A DNA stretch of 55,133 nucleotides from Ruminococcus sp. (GTDB lineage: Bacteria; Bacillota; Clostridia; Oscillospirales; Ruminococcaceae): the NCBI RefSeq assembly GCF_016287535.1, contig NZ_JAEFAJ010000017.1, positions 1-55,133 of the forward strand, written 5' to 3'. Below the pieces are notes generated by a model. The model saw only the letters and a program-made list of their open reading frames with translations, searched no databases and was not told the DNA's origin. Shown here one piece after another: positions 33,164 through 44,331 of this stretch; position 1 is the stretch's first letter; each line of letters starts with the position of its first letter. Position numbers and translations under genes: made by a program.

Positions 33164-34363
33164 CTATTCAAACAGCTTTCTGAAGCGCTTCATAGCTTCA
33201 ATGGTATTCTCTTTGTTATTGAAGGCTGTCAGACGGAACCAGCGGTCTCCGTTTTTGCCGAAACCTGCACCGGGAGTGCCTACAACGCCTGCCTTTTCGA
33301 GCATATGGTCAAAGAAGGTCCAACTGTCCATTCCGAAGGGACACTCGAACCATATATACGGGGAATTGATACCGCCTGTGTAGCGTATACCAAGCTCGTC
33401 CATAGTGCTTGAGATTATACGCGCGTTCTCCATATAGCAGGCTGTCATTGCCTTTGATTCCTTCTGTCCCTCTTCGCTGAACACAGCCTCTGCAGCTCTC
33501 TGCACGATGTATGGCACACCGTTGAATTTAGTAGTCTGACGCCTGTTCCACATCTTGTTGAGGCTCATCTCGCGTCCGTCTGGAGAAACGGACTTTATAG
33601 CCTTAGGAACTATCGTGTATCCGCAGCGAGTTCCTGTAAATCCTGCTGTCTTTGACAGTGAGCAGAACTCCACCGCGCATTTCTTCGCGCCCTCGATGGA
33701 ATATATAGTCCGCGGGAGCTCACTGTCCGATATGAAGCTCTCATATGCTGAATCAAAGAGTATCACCGCGTCGTTTTCAAGTGCGTAATCCACCCACTCT
33801 TTCAGCTGCTGCTTGTTGTAGCAGGCTCCCGTGGGATTGTTAGGAGAGCAGAGATAGATTATATCAGCATGAACGCTCCTGTCAGGCATGGGAAGGAAGT
33901 CGTTCTCGGCTGTTCCGTTTATATAGATGATATGTCTGCCGTTCATCGTATTTGTATCAACATAGACCGGATAAACCGGGTCGGGAATGAGGACGGTATT
34001 GTCCGCAGAAAAGAGGTCGGTGATGTTTCCCGTGTCAGACTTTGCGCCGTCGGATACAAATATCTCGTCCTCGTCCACATCTGCGCCTATATTCCTGTAA
34101 TGTCCTGCAATAGCCTTTCTGAGAAAGTCGTAACCCTGCTCGGGACCGTAGCCGCGGAAGGTCTCAGCCTTTCCCATTTCATCGGCGGCAGAGTGCATAG
34201 CCTGCACCACAGACTTGCCAAGGGGCAGTGTAACATCGCCGATACCCAGCCTTATAACGTCGGCATCGGGGTTTTTCTCCTTGAATGTGCTTACTCTCTT
34301 TGCCACCTCACTGAACAGGTAGCTCTCCTTCAGATCAAGAAATCTTTCATTAAACCTTGCCAT
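33164..34363 (-). CDS. dapL: LL-diaminopimelate aminotransferase
   Basis: The 399-residue PLP enzyme converts tetrahydrodipicolinate to LL-2,6-diaminopimelate in one step for lysine and peptidoglycan synthesis. The PLP-lysine motif S-L-S-K-T-A-G-F-T-G-T-R-C-G is present. So are the N-terminal S-Y-L-F-S-E-V, R-L-G-I-G-D-V-T-L-P and G-Y-G-P-E-Q-G-Y motifs that separate DapL from other class I aminotransferases. I start at ATG 34363 after GAGGGAG, which overlaps dapF by 14 bp; the ATG 15 bp upstream is less well placed. It sits directly after dapF, the next enzyme of the pathway. Confidence 0.95.
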   Translation of the reverse strand: MARFNERFLDLKESYLFSEVAKRVSTFKEKNPDADVIRLGIGDVTLPLGKSVVQAMHSAADEMGKAETFRGYGPEQGYDFLRKAIAGHYRNIGADVDEDEIFVSDGAKSDTGNITDLFSADNTVLIPDPVYPVYVDTNTMNGRHIIYINGTAENDFLPMPDRSVHADIIYLCSPNNPTGACYNKQQLKEWVDYALENDAVILFDSAYESFISDSELPRTIYSIEGAKKCAVEFCSLSKTAGFTGTRCGYTIVPKAIKSVSPDGREMSLNKMWNRRQTTKFNGVPYIVQRAAEAVFSEEGQKESKAMTACYMENARIISSTMDELGIRYTGGINSPYIWFECPFGMDSWTFFDHMLEKAGVVGTPGAGFGKNGDRWFRLTAFNNKENTIEAMKRFRKLFE

Positions 34364-35198
34364 AGTAATCTCCCTCAAATGTATATTCAGCAGGACCTGT
34401 CATATAGATATGTCCGTCAGATTCTTTCCACTCGATAACAAGTTCGCCGCCCAGCAGCTCAACGGTCACGGGCTTGCGTGGACATATGCCGTTCAGACAA
34501 GCCGCAGCAACTGTTGCACAGGTGCCTGTTCCGCAGGCAAGCGTCTCGCCTGTACCTCTCTCCCACACGCGCATTTTCAGGCGGTCGGAAGATATTATCT
34601 CCGCAAATTCAATATTAGCTCTCCGTGGAAAATGTTCATCGCACTCGAATATCTTTCCGTATTTTTCAACTTCAAATCTGCCTACGTCCTCTCCGATGAA
34701 TGTGACAGCGTGGGGATTGCCCATTGAAACGCAGGTAAACCGGAACTCCCTTCCGTAAGCCGCGAGAACAAGGTCTGTCACAGGTGAAGTTTCGGCAATA
34801 ACTGGAACTTCCGCAGCTTCAATGACGGGAGCTCCCATATCTACTGTAAGAGTTTTTGCAATGTTATTTTCGTCGGTATGGACCTCAATGATTTTTATGC
34901 CTGCCAGCGTCTCTACAGTGACAACAGGCTTATGAATTATGCCCTTGTCGTAGACGTATTTCGCAACGCAGCGTATAGCGTTGCCGCACATCTCGGACTC
35001 GCTGCCGTCGGGATTGAACATACGCATACGGCAGTCCGCAGTATCACTTGGAAGTATCAGCACAAGTCCGTCCGAGCCAACGCCGAAATGGCGGTCACTG
35101 ACCGCCTTGGCAAGCTGCTCGGGAGAGCTTACGCTCTCCTCGAAACAGTTTATATATACATAGTCGTTTCCGCAGCCATGCATTTTGGTGAATCTCAT
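34350..35198 (-). CDS. dapF: Diaminopimelate epimerase
   Basis: The 282-residue enzyme converts LL- to meso-diaminopimelate. Both catalytic cysteines are present in their motifs: E-M-C-G-N-A-I-R-C (about residue 72) and L-A-C-G-T-G-T-C-A (about residue 217). The N-terminus K-M-H-G-C-G-N-D-Y and the S-M-G-N-P-H block also match. It begins 5 bp after glnN and overlaps dapL, its pathway partner. Confidence 0.97.
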   Translation of the reverse strand: MRFTKMHGCGNDYVYINCFEESVSSPEQLAKAVSDRHFGVGSDGLVLILPSDTADCRMRMFNPDGSESEMCGNAIRCVAKYVYDKGIIHKPVVTVETLAGIKIIEVHTDENNIAKTLTVDMGAPVIEAAEVPVIAETSPVTDLVLAAYGREFRFTCVSMGNPHAVTFIGEDVGRFEVEKYGKIFECDEHFPRRANIEFAEIISSDRLKMRVWERGTGETLACGTGTCATVAAACLNGICPRKPVTVELLGGELVIEWKESDGHIYMTGPAEYTFEGDYYGKV

Positions 35199-35203
35199 TT
35201 ATA

Positions 35204-37291
35204 TCACACTCCGAAAAGAAGTTTGTCGTATGCAGGGAATGGGTAGTAGTCCTCGGCTGTTATAGTCTCAGCCTTGTCGGCAGCCGCACGGAGCTTATCC
35301 ATTGCAGGTATCATCTTGTCACGAACGAATTCGGACTCCTTCCTGATATCGCTTATAGTTTTAAGCTTAGCAACTGTTGCTTCAAGCTTTGTTGTAGCGT
35401 CGTCCATTTCATCAATGAGGACTGAAAGCTCCTCAACCAGCTTGGTCTCGTACTTGCAGGCTGCCTTTGAAACGCTCTTCTTAACTGAAACTGCGGAAGC
35501 TGTATCAGCAGCGAACTTTGAAACAGCAGGTATTATCTCCTTGCGTGCCATATCCACCATTGTCTGAGCCTCGATGTTTACTGACTTGACATAGTTCTCC
35601 AGCATTATCTCGCAGCGCGAGTATATCTCAGCCTCGGTGAAGATACCATGTGATGTGAGCATCTCCACGTTCTTCTTATCGCATATCTTAGGCATACAGT
35701 CGGCAGTAGTCCTGAGGTTTGAAAGGCCGCGCTTTTCTGCTTCCTTTACCCATGCGTCATCATAGCCGTTGCCGTTGAAGATTATGCGCTTGTGCTCCTT
35801 GATAGTCTTCTTGATGAGGTCGTGGAGAGCCTTGTTGAAGTCCTTAGCCTTTTCGAGCTTGTCGGCAAACTGCTTTAATACCTCTGCAACAGCGGCGTTG
35901 AGGTGAATGTTAGCGCAGGAGATACTGTTTGATGAACCCAGCATACGGAACTCGAACTTGTTTCCTGTGAATGCGAAGGGCGATGTACGGTTACGGTCTG
36001 TAGTATCCTTGCTGAACTGCGGCAGAACGTCAACGCCAAGCTTCATTTTTTCCTTGGTGGTACCGCCGTAGGGCTTGTCATTCTCGATAGCTTCAAGTAT
36101 AGCTGTGAGCTCATCGCCAAGGAATATGGAGATGATAGCAGGCGGTGCTTCGTTTGCGCCGAGACGGTGGTCATTGCCTGCTGTAGCAACAGAAAGCCTC
36201 AGTAAGTCCTGATAATCGTCAACTGCCTTGATAACTGCTGCAAGGAAGAGCAGGAACTGTGCGTTCTCATATGGAGTCTCGCCGGGAGAGAGAAGGTTAA
36301 CTCCTGTATCAGTGGATATAGACCAGTTGTTGTGCTTGCCTGAGCCGTTCACGCCCTCGAAAGGCTTTTCGTGAAGGAGGCAGACAAGTCCGTGACGCTC
36401 AGCCACTTTCTTCATTACTTCCATTGTGAGCTGGTTGTGGTCAGCAGCGATGTTTGTAGTCTTGTAAATAGGAGCAAGCTCATGCTGTGCGGGAGCTACT
36501 TCGTTGTGCTTGGTCTTTGCGAGAATGCCAAGCTTCCAGAGCTCCTTGTCGAGATCAGCCATATACTCGGATACTCTTGACTTGATAGAGCCGAAGTAGT
36601 GATCCTCCATTTCCTGTCCCTTTGGCGGCATTGCGCCGAAAAGAGTACGTCCGGTCATTATGAGGTCTTTTCTCTTCCTGTACATCTCACGGTCAACAAG
36701 GAAGTACTCCTGTTCGGGACCTACTGATGTGCGGACGCTTCTGACGTTCTCGTTTCCGAAGAGTTTCAGTACACGCATTGCCTGCTTGTTGAGAGCTTCC
36801 ATTGAACGGAGAAGAGGTACCTTCTTGTCGAGAGCCTCGCCGGTGTATGAACAGAACGCTGTGGGTATATAGAGTGTGCCGTCCTTGATAAATGCGTAGG
36901 AAGTAGGATCCCACGCCGTGTATCCTCTTGCCTCAAACGTGGCACGAAGTCCGCCTGACGGGAAGGAAGAAGCATCAGGTTCGCCCTTTACAAGCTCCTT
37001 GCCTGAGAATTCCATGATAACTCTGCCGTCGGGAGCCGGAGAAATGAAGCTGTCGTGCTTCTCGGCAGTGACGCCTGTCATTGGCTGGAACCAGTGAGTA
37101 TAGTGAGTTGCGCCTTTCTCAACAGCCCAGTCCTTCATTGCTGCTGCTACAGCATTAGCAACTGAGATATCAAGCGGAGTTCCCCTGTCAATAGTCCTTT
37201 TCAGCGACTTGTAAACCTTCTCGGAGAGGGTAGCTTTCATTACTCTCTCATCGAATACCATTGAACCAAAATACTCTGTTACCTTTTCCAT
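35204..37291 (-). CDS. glnN: Type III glutamine synthetase
   Basis: The 695-residue enzyme makes glutamine from glutamate, ammonia and ATP. The size and motifs are GSIII rather than GSI: the N-terminal domain with [11 protein letters not shown], the S-V-G-P-E-Q-E-Y-F metal-ligand segment, [15 protein letters not shown] (GSIII form of the catalytic His) and [13 protein letters not shown]. All look intact, so this is the functional glutamine synthetase of the window. It follows pyrG with a 147-bp gap of hairpin repeats and is followed closely by dapF. Start has TGGAGG upstream. Confidence 0.96.
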   Translation of the reverse strand: MEKVTEYFGSMVFDERVMKATLSEKVYKSLKRTIDRGTPLDISVANAVAAAMKDWAVEKGATHYTHWFQPMTGVTAEKHDSFISPAPDGRVIMEFSGKELVKGEPDASSFPSGGLRATFEARGYTAWDPTSYAFIKDGTLYIPTAFCSYTGEALDKKVPLLRSMEALNKQAMRVLKLFGNENVRSVRTSVGPEQEYFLVDREMYRKRKDLIMTGRTLFGAMPPKGQEMEDHYFGSIKSRVSEYMADLDKELWKLGILAKTKHNEVAPAQHELAPIYKTTNIAADHNQLTMEVMKKVAERHGLVCLLHEKPFEGVNGSGKHNNWSISTDTGVNLLSPGETPYENAQFLLFLAAVIKAVDDYQDLLRLSVATAGNDHRLGANEAPPAIISIFLGDELTAILEAIENDKPYGGTTKEKMKLGVDVLPQFSKDTTDRNRTSPFAFTGNKFEFRMLGSSNSISCANIHLNAAVAEVLKQFADKLEKAKDFNKALHDLIKKTIKEHKRIIFNGNGYDDAWVKEAEKRGLSNLRTTADCMPKICDKKNVEMLTSHGIFTEAEIYSRCEIMLENYVKSVNIEAQTMVDMARKEIIPAVSKFAADTASAVSVKKSVSKAACKYETKLVEELSVLIDEMDDATTKLEATVAKLKTISDIRKESEFVRDKMIPAMDKLRAAADKAETITAEDYYPFPAYDKLLFGV

Positions 37292-37322
37292 TATATTTAC
37301 CTCCAGTTTTTATCATTTATTA

Positions 37323-39037
<1,715 letters not shown>

Positions 39038-39122
39038 TTATGCTCCTTGAAATACATTTATAATACACGCTATTTCAAATGTCCGGTGAACATTATGAAA
39101 TCTGCCGTATAAAACGACAGAC

Positions 39123-39236
39123 GGTGCAAAGCACCATAAACGCTCCGTTTATACTGCCTCTGCAAATCCGCAGAGCGGATTTGTGACTGCGTTGCAGTCT
39201 GCAAAATGTACGCTGTACATTTTGCAGCAGAGGCAG
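39123..39236. repeat. Dense array of five nested short-loop hairpins (cloverleaf-like)
   Basis: In order: GGTGC-AAA-GCACC (39123-39135) and ATAAACG-CTC-CGTTTAT (39136-39152). Then a 10-bp outer stem CTGCCTCTGC (39154-39163) with GCAGAGGCAG (39227-39236) encloses three hairpins: AAATCCG-CAGAG-CGGATTT (39164-39182), GACTGC-GTT-GCAGTC (39185-39199) and a 12-bp stem with GCT loop (39200-39226). The outer element is an 83-nt four-way junction with almost no unpaired bases. It is not a tRNA. It lies in the pyrG upstream region. Confidence 0.75.
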
Positions 39237-39239
39237 ATA

Positions 39240-39472
39240 TGTGATAAAGGCAGTCCGCGGAGTATGGGAGATTCGGTAATATCCGCAGACGCCCTTGTCA
39301 GCTTATGCTTTTTCTCATTCTGCCGAACCGTGAAATGTGGTACAGCCTTCCCCGCCTGTATTGAATCTGATAATTTTGCCTGTACGCCAGTTTTTTGCAG
39401 CATAAAAATCAACAGATGCAGAAATTCTGAGGCCTCATACATCTCCTTGTGTATGAAATCATCGCTGTATAT
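39240..39472. other. Non-coding or repeat-derived stretch in the pyrG-gltB gap
   Basis: A 97-codon minus-strand frame covers this stretch and the hairpin array, but it has no ribosome site and reads straight through the palindromes, so I do not call it a gene. The rest of the 760-bp gap holds the promoters and terminators listed separately. Confidence 0.45.
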
Positions 39473-39510
39473 AAAAAAAGAGAGCTACGGATACCATATC
39501 CGCAGCTCCC
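39473..39510 (-). terminator. Strong terminator immediately after a consensus promoter (minus strand)
   Basis: A 14-bp stem with G-U pairs (39497-39510 with 39480-39493), 3-nt loop and a run of seven T. It begins only ~11 nt after the expected start from the 39528-39556 promoter. The product is either a ~50-nt small RNA or an attenuator ahead of pyrG. Confidence 0.82.
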
Positions 39511-39527
39511 TTGCCGTTTACATTATC

Positions 39528-39556
39528 ATTATATTTCTCTGCGAATGATTTGTCAA
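39528..39556 (-). promoter_or_regulatory. Consensus promoter facing pyrG
   Basis: Minus strand: TTGACA (39556-39551), 17 bp, TATAAT (39533-39528). Perfect consensus. It runs back to back with the gltB promoter 100 bp away. Confidence 0.85.
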
Positions 39557-39657
39557 TAGCTTTTCTGAAATTTGACGTATCGCATATTTTTATCCCGTTG
39601 TTAGTATTAAATAACTGTTAAAATTTCACGAAAGCACAAAAAACCTGTATTAACCTA

Positions 39658-39686
39658 TTGACATTTCCGCTTTGAAGTGCTAATAT
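39658..39686 (+). promoter_or_regulatory. Promoter of the gltB nitrogen operon
   Basis: TTGACA (39658-39663), 17 bp, TAATAT (39681-39686); start expected near 39692-39693. Confidence 0.8.
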
Positions 39687-39692
39687 AAATGG

Positions 39693-39745
39693 TGGAACAA
39701 AGACGTTTTAGCAGACTATCTGTATGCTGAAGCGTCTTTTTTATT
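39693..39745 (+). promoter_or_regulatory. gltB attenuator with ANTAR-type hexaloop hairpin
   Basis: A terminator (AAGACGTTTTAGCA, 39700-39713, pairs with TGCTGAAGCGTCTT, 39725-39738; then TTTTTTATTAT) lies within 50 nt of the start. An alternative hairpin, TGGAAC-AAAGAC-GTTTTA (39693-39710), has a six-base loop with A at 1 and G at 4, the pattern known for ANTAR-protein binding, and uses the terminator's 5' arm. The two folds exclude each other, so stabilising the first would allow read-through. The operon encodes an ANTAR protein. A canonical second hairpin was not found. Confidence 0.68.
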
Positions 39746-39792
39746 ATAATCCGATCAATGGCGCTCGGATTATTGAAAGGTTAGTGAATGAT

Positions 39793-42700
39793 ATGGACAA
39801 TTTCAGAACAGAGGCTCCTTACCGACAGCAGGGACTTTACAGTCCGCGTTTTGAACATGACAACTGCGGTATCGGAGCAGTAGTGAACATCAATGGCGAA
39901 CAGTCACGATATGTTGTGGAAAATGCTCTCACTATCGTTGAAAAGCTGGAACACCGCGCAGGTAAGGACGCAGAGGGCAAAACAGGCGACGGTGTAGGAA
40001 TACTTGTACAGATGCCCTGCAGCTTCTTTATAAAAGAAGCAAAAAAACTTGGCGCTGATATCGGAGAGAACGGCGACTTCGGTGTGGGTATGTTCTTCTT
40101 CCCGCAGAATGAGCTCAGACGCGACCGCGCAAAGAAGCTCTTTGAAAAGATAATCGACAATAACGGCATGACTTTTGTATGCTGGCGTGAGGTCCCGACT
40201 TCTCCCTCAATACTCGGTCACAAGGCTATTGACAGTATGCCATGTATAATGCAGGCTTTCGTAAAGCGCCCCGATGAATGTCCCAAGGGACTGGTATTTG
40301 ACCGCAGGCTCTTCATTGCGAGACGCGAATTCGAGCAGTCCAACGAGGATACATATGTATGCTCACTTTCAAGCCGTACTATCGTATATAAAGGTATGTT
40401 CCTCGTTGACGAGCTGAGGAGATTCTACACAGACCTTCAGAGTGAGGACTTCACATCGTCTATCGCAATGGTACACTCACGTTTCTCGACAAATACAAAT
40501 CCAAGCTGGCAGAAGGCTCACCCAAACCGCTTCATCGTCCACAACGGCGAGATAAATACTATCACAGGCAACGCTGACAGAATGCTCGCCCGCGAGGAAA
40601 CTATGACCTGTGATACGCTGAAAAATGATATGCACAGGATACTTCCCGCGATAAATGTAAACGGTTCTGACTCGGCGAGACTTGACAACGCCCTTGAATT
40701 TATGGTAATGTCGGGTATGCCCCTGCCGCTGGCAGTTATGATAACGATCCCGGAGCCTTGGAAGAACGACAAGACCATCTCCAAGGCAAAATACGATTTC
40801 TATCAGTATTACGCTACTATGATGGAACCATGGGACGGTCCCGCATCAATACTTTTCTCTGACGGCGACGTAATGGGAGCAGTTCTCGACAGAAACGGTC
40901 TGCGTCCGTCAAGATACTGCATAACGAACGACGGTTTCCTCATTCTTTCATCGGAGACAGGCTGTATAGACATTGCGCCTGAGAAGATCGTTAAAAAAGA
41001 CCGTCTCCGTCCGGGTAAAATGCTCCTTGCGGACACAAAGCAGGGACGTATCATCGAGGACGAAGAGGTCAAGTCGATGTATGCTTCACGCCAGCCCTAC
41101 GGCGAATGGCTTGACGCTAACCTTGTACGCCTCCACGATCTACATATCCCGAACAAGGGAGTTAAGACCTACTCAAAGGACGAGCTTGCAAGGCTTCACA
41201 AGGCATTCGGCTACTCCTATGAGGACATTCGTACATCCATACTGCCGATGGCTGAAAAAGGCGCTGAGCCTATCGCTTCCATGGGAAGCGATATACCGCT
41301 CCCTCCGCTTGACAAGCAGTCTCCTCCCCTTTTCAACTACTTCCGTCAGCTCTTTGCGCAGGTTACAAATCCCCCCTTTGACGCTATCCGTGAAGAAGTT
41401 GTGACCGACACGAGTGTTTACATCGGCAAGGACGGAAATATCCTTGAGGAGCGTCCTGAGAACTGCCACGTTCTCAAAATCGAGAATCCTATCCTCACCG
41501 AGACTGATATGCTCAAGATAAAATCCCTTAATCAGCAGGGACTCAAAAGCGCAGTTATCCCGATAACCTACTACATCGGAACATCGCTGGACAAGGCTAT
41601 CGAGCGCCTTTTCATCGAGGCTGACAAGGCATACCGCGACGGAGCTTCTATCCTTATACTCTCGGACCGCAGCGTGGACGAATATCATTGTGCGATACCT
41701 TCTCTCCTTGCGGTTTCGGCACTCCAGCAGCACCTTGTTTCAACCAAGAAGCGCACGGCAGTCGCTATGATACTCGAATCCGCAGAGCCGAGGGAGGTAC
41801 ACCACTTCGCAGCACTTCTCGGCTACGGTGCCTGCGCCGTAAACCCTTATCTCGCACATGAAACTATCCGCTCTCTCATTGAGGACGGCTCGCTTGACAA
41901 GGACTTCTACGCCGCCGAGGACGACTACAACAGTGCTGTTCTCCACGGTATAGTAAAGATAGCTTCAAAAATGGGCATTTCAACTATACAGTCCTATCAA
42001 GGAAGCAAGCTATTTGAAGCTGTGGGCATCTCACAGGAGCTTATCGACAGCTACTTTGCAGGAACTGTCAGCCGTATCGGCGGTATCGGACTTGCTGATA
42101 TAAGCCGCCGTACAGAAGCTCTCCATACAGCTGCTTATGACCCGCTGGGACTTCATGTGAGCAGCGATGTAAAGAGCGCAGGCAGCCACAAGCTCCGCAG
42201 CGGAAAGAGTGAGCACCTCTATACTCCGGAGACCATACATCTGCTTCAGCAGGCAGCATGGACAGGCAGCTATGACACATTCAGAAAGTATTCAGAAGCT
42301 CTTACCCGCGAGGACAATGAACTCACGCTCCGCAGTCTCCTTGATTTCAATTTCGACAGTGCCAATGAGATACCGATCGACGAGGTAGAATCCGTTGAGA
42401 GTATCTGTACGCGCTTCAAGACAGGCGCTATGTCTTACGGCTCTATCTCTCAGGAAGCTCACGAATGCATGGCTGTGGCTATGAACAGCATCGGAGGAAA
42501 GTCCAACAGCGGCGAGGGCGGCGAAAGTCCGGAGCGTCTGAAATCCGACAAGTGCTCCGCTATCAAGCAGGTCGCTTCGGGACGTTTCGGCGTTACATCA
42601 GAATATCTCGTTTCCGCACAGGAAATACAGATAAAAATGGCACAGGGCGCCAAGCCCGGCGAGGGCGGACATCTTCCGTCAGGAAAGGTCTATCCGTGGA

Positions 42701-44328
42701 TAGCCAAGACACGTCACTCAACGGCAGGCGTTGGTCTTATCTCACCACCTCCTCACCATGATATCTACTCCATAGAGGACCTGGCACAGCTTATCTACGA
42801 CCTTAAAAACGCTAACGACAAGGCTCGTATCTCAGTAAAGCTGGTTTCGGAAGCAGGCGTGGGAACTGTTGCGGCAGGCGTTGCCAAGGCAGGCGCACAG
42901 GTCATCCTTATCTCCGGCTACGATGGCGGTACAGGCGCCGCTCCCAAGAGCTCCATATACAACGCAGGACTTCCCTGGGAGCTCGGACTTGCAGAAGCAC
43001 ACCAGACACTTATGCTCAACGGTCTCCGTTCAAGAGTACGCATTGAGACTGACGGAAAGCTCATGACAGGACGCGACGTACTTGTTGCTGCACTGCTCGG
43101 TGCTGAGGAGTTCGGCTTCGCAACAGCTCCGCTGGTAACAATGGGCTGTGTTATGATGAGGGTATGCAACCTGGATACCTGTCCGATGGGTATAGCTACA
43201 CAGAATCCTGAGCTCAGAAAGCGTTTCCGCGGCAAACCTGAGTATATAGTTAACTTTATGCACTTCATCGCACAGGAGCTCCGCGAGTATATGGCAAAGC
43301 TCGGTATACGCACAGTTGACGAGCTCGTTGGACGCACAGACCTGCTCTGCATAAAGGACAGCGCTGCTGAAAAGAACATCGACTTCACAAATATACTTGC
43401 ACACAGCAATGCAGACGGCAAAAAACACTTTGACGCTGATGATATTTACGATTTTGAGCTTGACAAGACCATAGACCGTCGTGTTATAATAAAGAAGCTG
43501 GGAAGTGCGCTGAAAAACGGAACTTCCAAGACTATTTCCATTGACGTTGTGAACACCGACCGCTCCGTAGGAACTCTCACAGGTGCTGAGATAACACGTA
43601 TCCACGGGGAAAACGTACTTGCAGATGATACATTCACAGTTAAATGCACGGGCAGCGGCGGACAGTCCTTCGGCGCATTCATACCAAAGGGACTTACGCT
43701 TCAGCTCTGCGGAGACAGCAACGACTATTTCGGCAAGGGACTTTCAGGCGGCAGGCTGATCCTCAGTCCGCCAAGCGCTTCGAAATTCAAAGCTGACGAA
43801 AATATCATCGTCGGAAATGTTGCACTTTACGGTGCGACCTCCGGCAAGGCTTTCATAAACGGCGTCGCAGGCGAGAGATTCTGCGTAAGAAACTCCGGAG
43901 CGACAGCTGTATGTGAGGGCGTGGGAGACCACGGCTGCGAGTATATGACAGGCGGACGCGCTGTTATTCTCGGACGCACAGGCAAGAACTTCGCCGCAGG
44001 TATGTCGGGCGGTATAGCTTACGTTCTCGACGAGGAGCACGATCTTTACACCCGTCTCAACAAGGCTCTCGTTTCACTTGAAACAGTAACAGAAGAAGAG
44101 GATATCGCTGAGCTGAAAGCTATAATAACCGAACACGCAGAAGCTACAGGTTCAGAAAAGGCAAAGCAGATACTTGCTGACTTTGAGCATTATCTCCCCT
44201 GCTTCAAGAAGGTTATACCCCACGATTATGCAAAGATACAAAAAACCGTATCTAAACTTGAAAAATCAGGCGTGAGCAGCGAACAGGCTATGATCGAAGC
44301 CTTCGAGCTCATCAGAAAGGAGGCGTGA
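39793..44328 (+). CDS. gltB: Glutamate synthase, large subunit
   Basis: The 1511-residue subunit transfers the amide of glutamine to 2-oxoglutarate. Order: short propeptide with catalytic Cys25 in D-N-C-G-I-G-A, class II glutaminase domain, central domain, FMN-binding synthase domain (G-A-M-S-Y-G-S-I-S, K-P-G-E-G-G-H-L-P) and the C-terminal beta-helix (about 1260-1480). The 3Fe-4S cysteines are in C-V-M-M-R-V-C-N-L-D-T-C. I start at ATG 39793, with AAAGG 12 bases upstream; the earlier in-frame ATG at 39724 is in the terminator loop. First gene of the operon gltB-gltD-GS-like-ANTAR-purF. Confidence 0.95.
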   Translation: MDNFRTEAPYRQQGLYSPRFEHDNCGIGAVVNINGEQSRYVVENALTIVEKLEHRAGKDAEGKTGDGVGILVQMPCSFFIKEAKKLGADIGENGDFGVGMFFFPQNELRRDRAKKLFEKIIDNNGMTFVCWREVPTSPSILGHKAIDSMPCIMQAFVKRPDECPKGLVFDRRLFIARREFEQSNEDTYVCSLSSRTIVYKGMFLVDELRRFYTDLQSEDFTSSIAMVHSRFSTNTNPSWQKAHPNRFIVHNGEINTITGNADRMLAREETMTCDTLKNDMHRILPAINVNGSDSARLDNALEFMVMSGMPLPLAVMITIPEPWKNDKTISKAKYDFYQYYATMMEPWDGPASILFSDGDVMGAVLDRNGLRPSRYCITNDGFLILSSETGCIDIAPEKIVKKDRLRPGKMLLADTKQGRIIEDEEVKSMYASRQPYGEWLDANLVRLHDLHIPNKGVKTYSKDELARLHKAFGYSYEDIRTSILPMAEKGAEPIASMGSDIPLPPLDKQSPPLFNYFRQLFAQVTNPPFDAIREEVVTDTSVYIGKDGNILEERPENCHVLKIENPILTETDMLKIKSLNQQGLKSAVIPITYYIGTSLDKAIERLFIEADKAYRDGASILILSDRSVDEYHCAIPSLLAVSALQQHLVSTKKRTAVAMILESAEPREVHHFAALLGYGACAVNPYLAHETIRSLIEDGSLDKDFYAAEDDYNSAVLHGIVKIASKMGISTIQSYQGSKLFEAVGISQELIDSYFAGTVSRIGGIGLADISRRTEALHTAAYDPLGLHVSSDVKSAGSHKLRSGKSEHLYTPETIHLLQQAAWTGSYDTFRKYSEALTREDNELTLRSLLDFNFDSANEIPIDEVESVESICTRFKTGAMSYGSISQEAHECMAVAMNSIGGKSNSGEGGESPERLKSDKCSAIKQVASGRFGVTSEYLVSAQEIQIKMAQGAKPGEGGHLPSGKVYPWIAKTRHSTAGVGLISPPPHHDIYSIEDLAQLIYDLKNANDKARISVKLVSEAGVGTVAAGVAKAGAQVILISGYDGGTGAAPKSSIYNAGLPWELGLAEAHQTLMLNGLRSRVRIETDGKLMTGRDVLVAALLGAEEFGFATAPLVTMGCVMMRVCNLDTCPMGIATQNPELRKRFRGKPEYIVNFMHFIAQELREYMAKLGIRTVDELVGRTDLLCIKDSAAEKNIDFTNILAHSNADGKKHFDADDIYDFELDKTIDRRVIIKKLGSALKNGTSKTISIDVVNTDRSVGTLTGAEITRIHGENVLADDTFTVKCTGSGGQSFGAFIPKGLTLQLCGDSNDYFGKGLSGGRLILSPPSASKFKADENIIVGNVALYGATSGKAFINGVAGERFCVRNSGATAVCEGVGDHGCEYMTGGRAVILGRTGKNFAAGMSGGIAYVLDEEHDLYTRLNKALVSLETVTEEEDIAELKAIITEHAEATGSEKAKQILADFEHYLPCFKKVIPHDYAKIQKTVSKLEKSGVSSEQAMIEAFELIRKEA

Positions 44329-44331
44329 GCC

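Noticed and set aside
39154..39236. Cloverleaf element as a tRNA
   Set aside because: It has a 10-bp outer stem, no T-arm or CCA, and a 3-nt third loop, so it cannot be a tRNA.
39149..39442. 97-codon minus-strand frame between pyrG and gltB
   Set aside because: No ribosome site, reads through a dense palindrome array, and lies downstream of a strong terminator. Composition looks repeat-derived.
39511..39560. Bacillus-type pyrG control by reiterative G addition
   Set aside because: The predicted transcript does not start with GGG and the terminator's 5' arm is not pyrimidine-rich, so the known mechanism does not fit.
39724..39792. Longer N-terminus for GltB starting at ATG 39724
   Set aside because: That ATG is in the loop of the leader terminator and has no ribosome site. 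The catalytic Cys normally follows a shorter propeptide.
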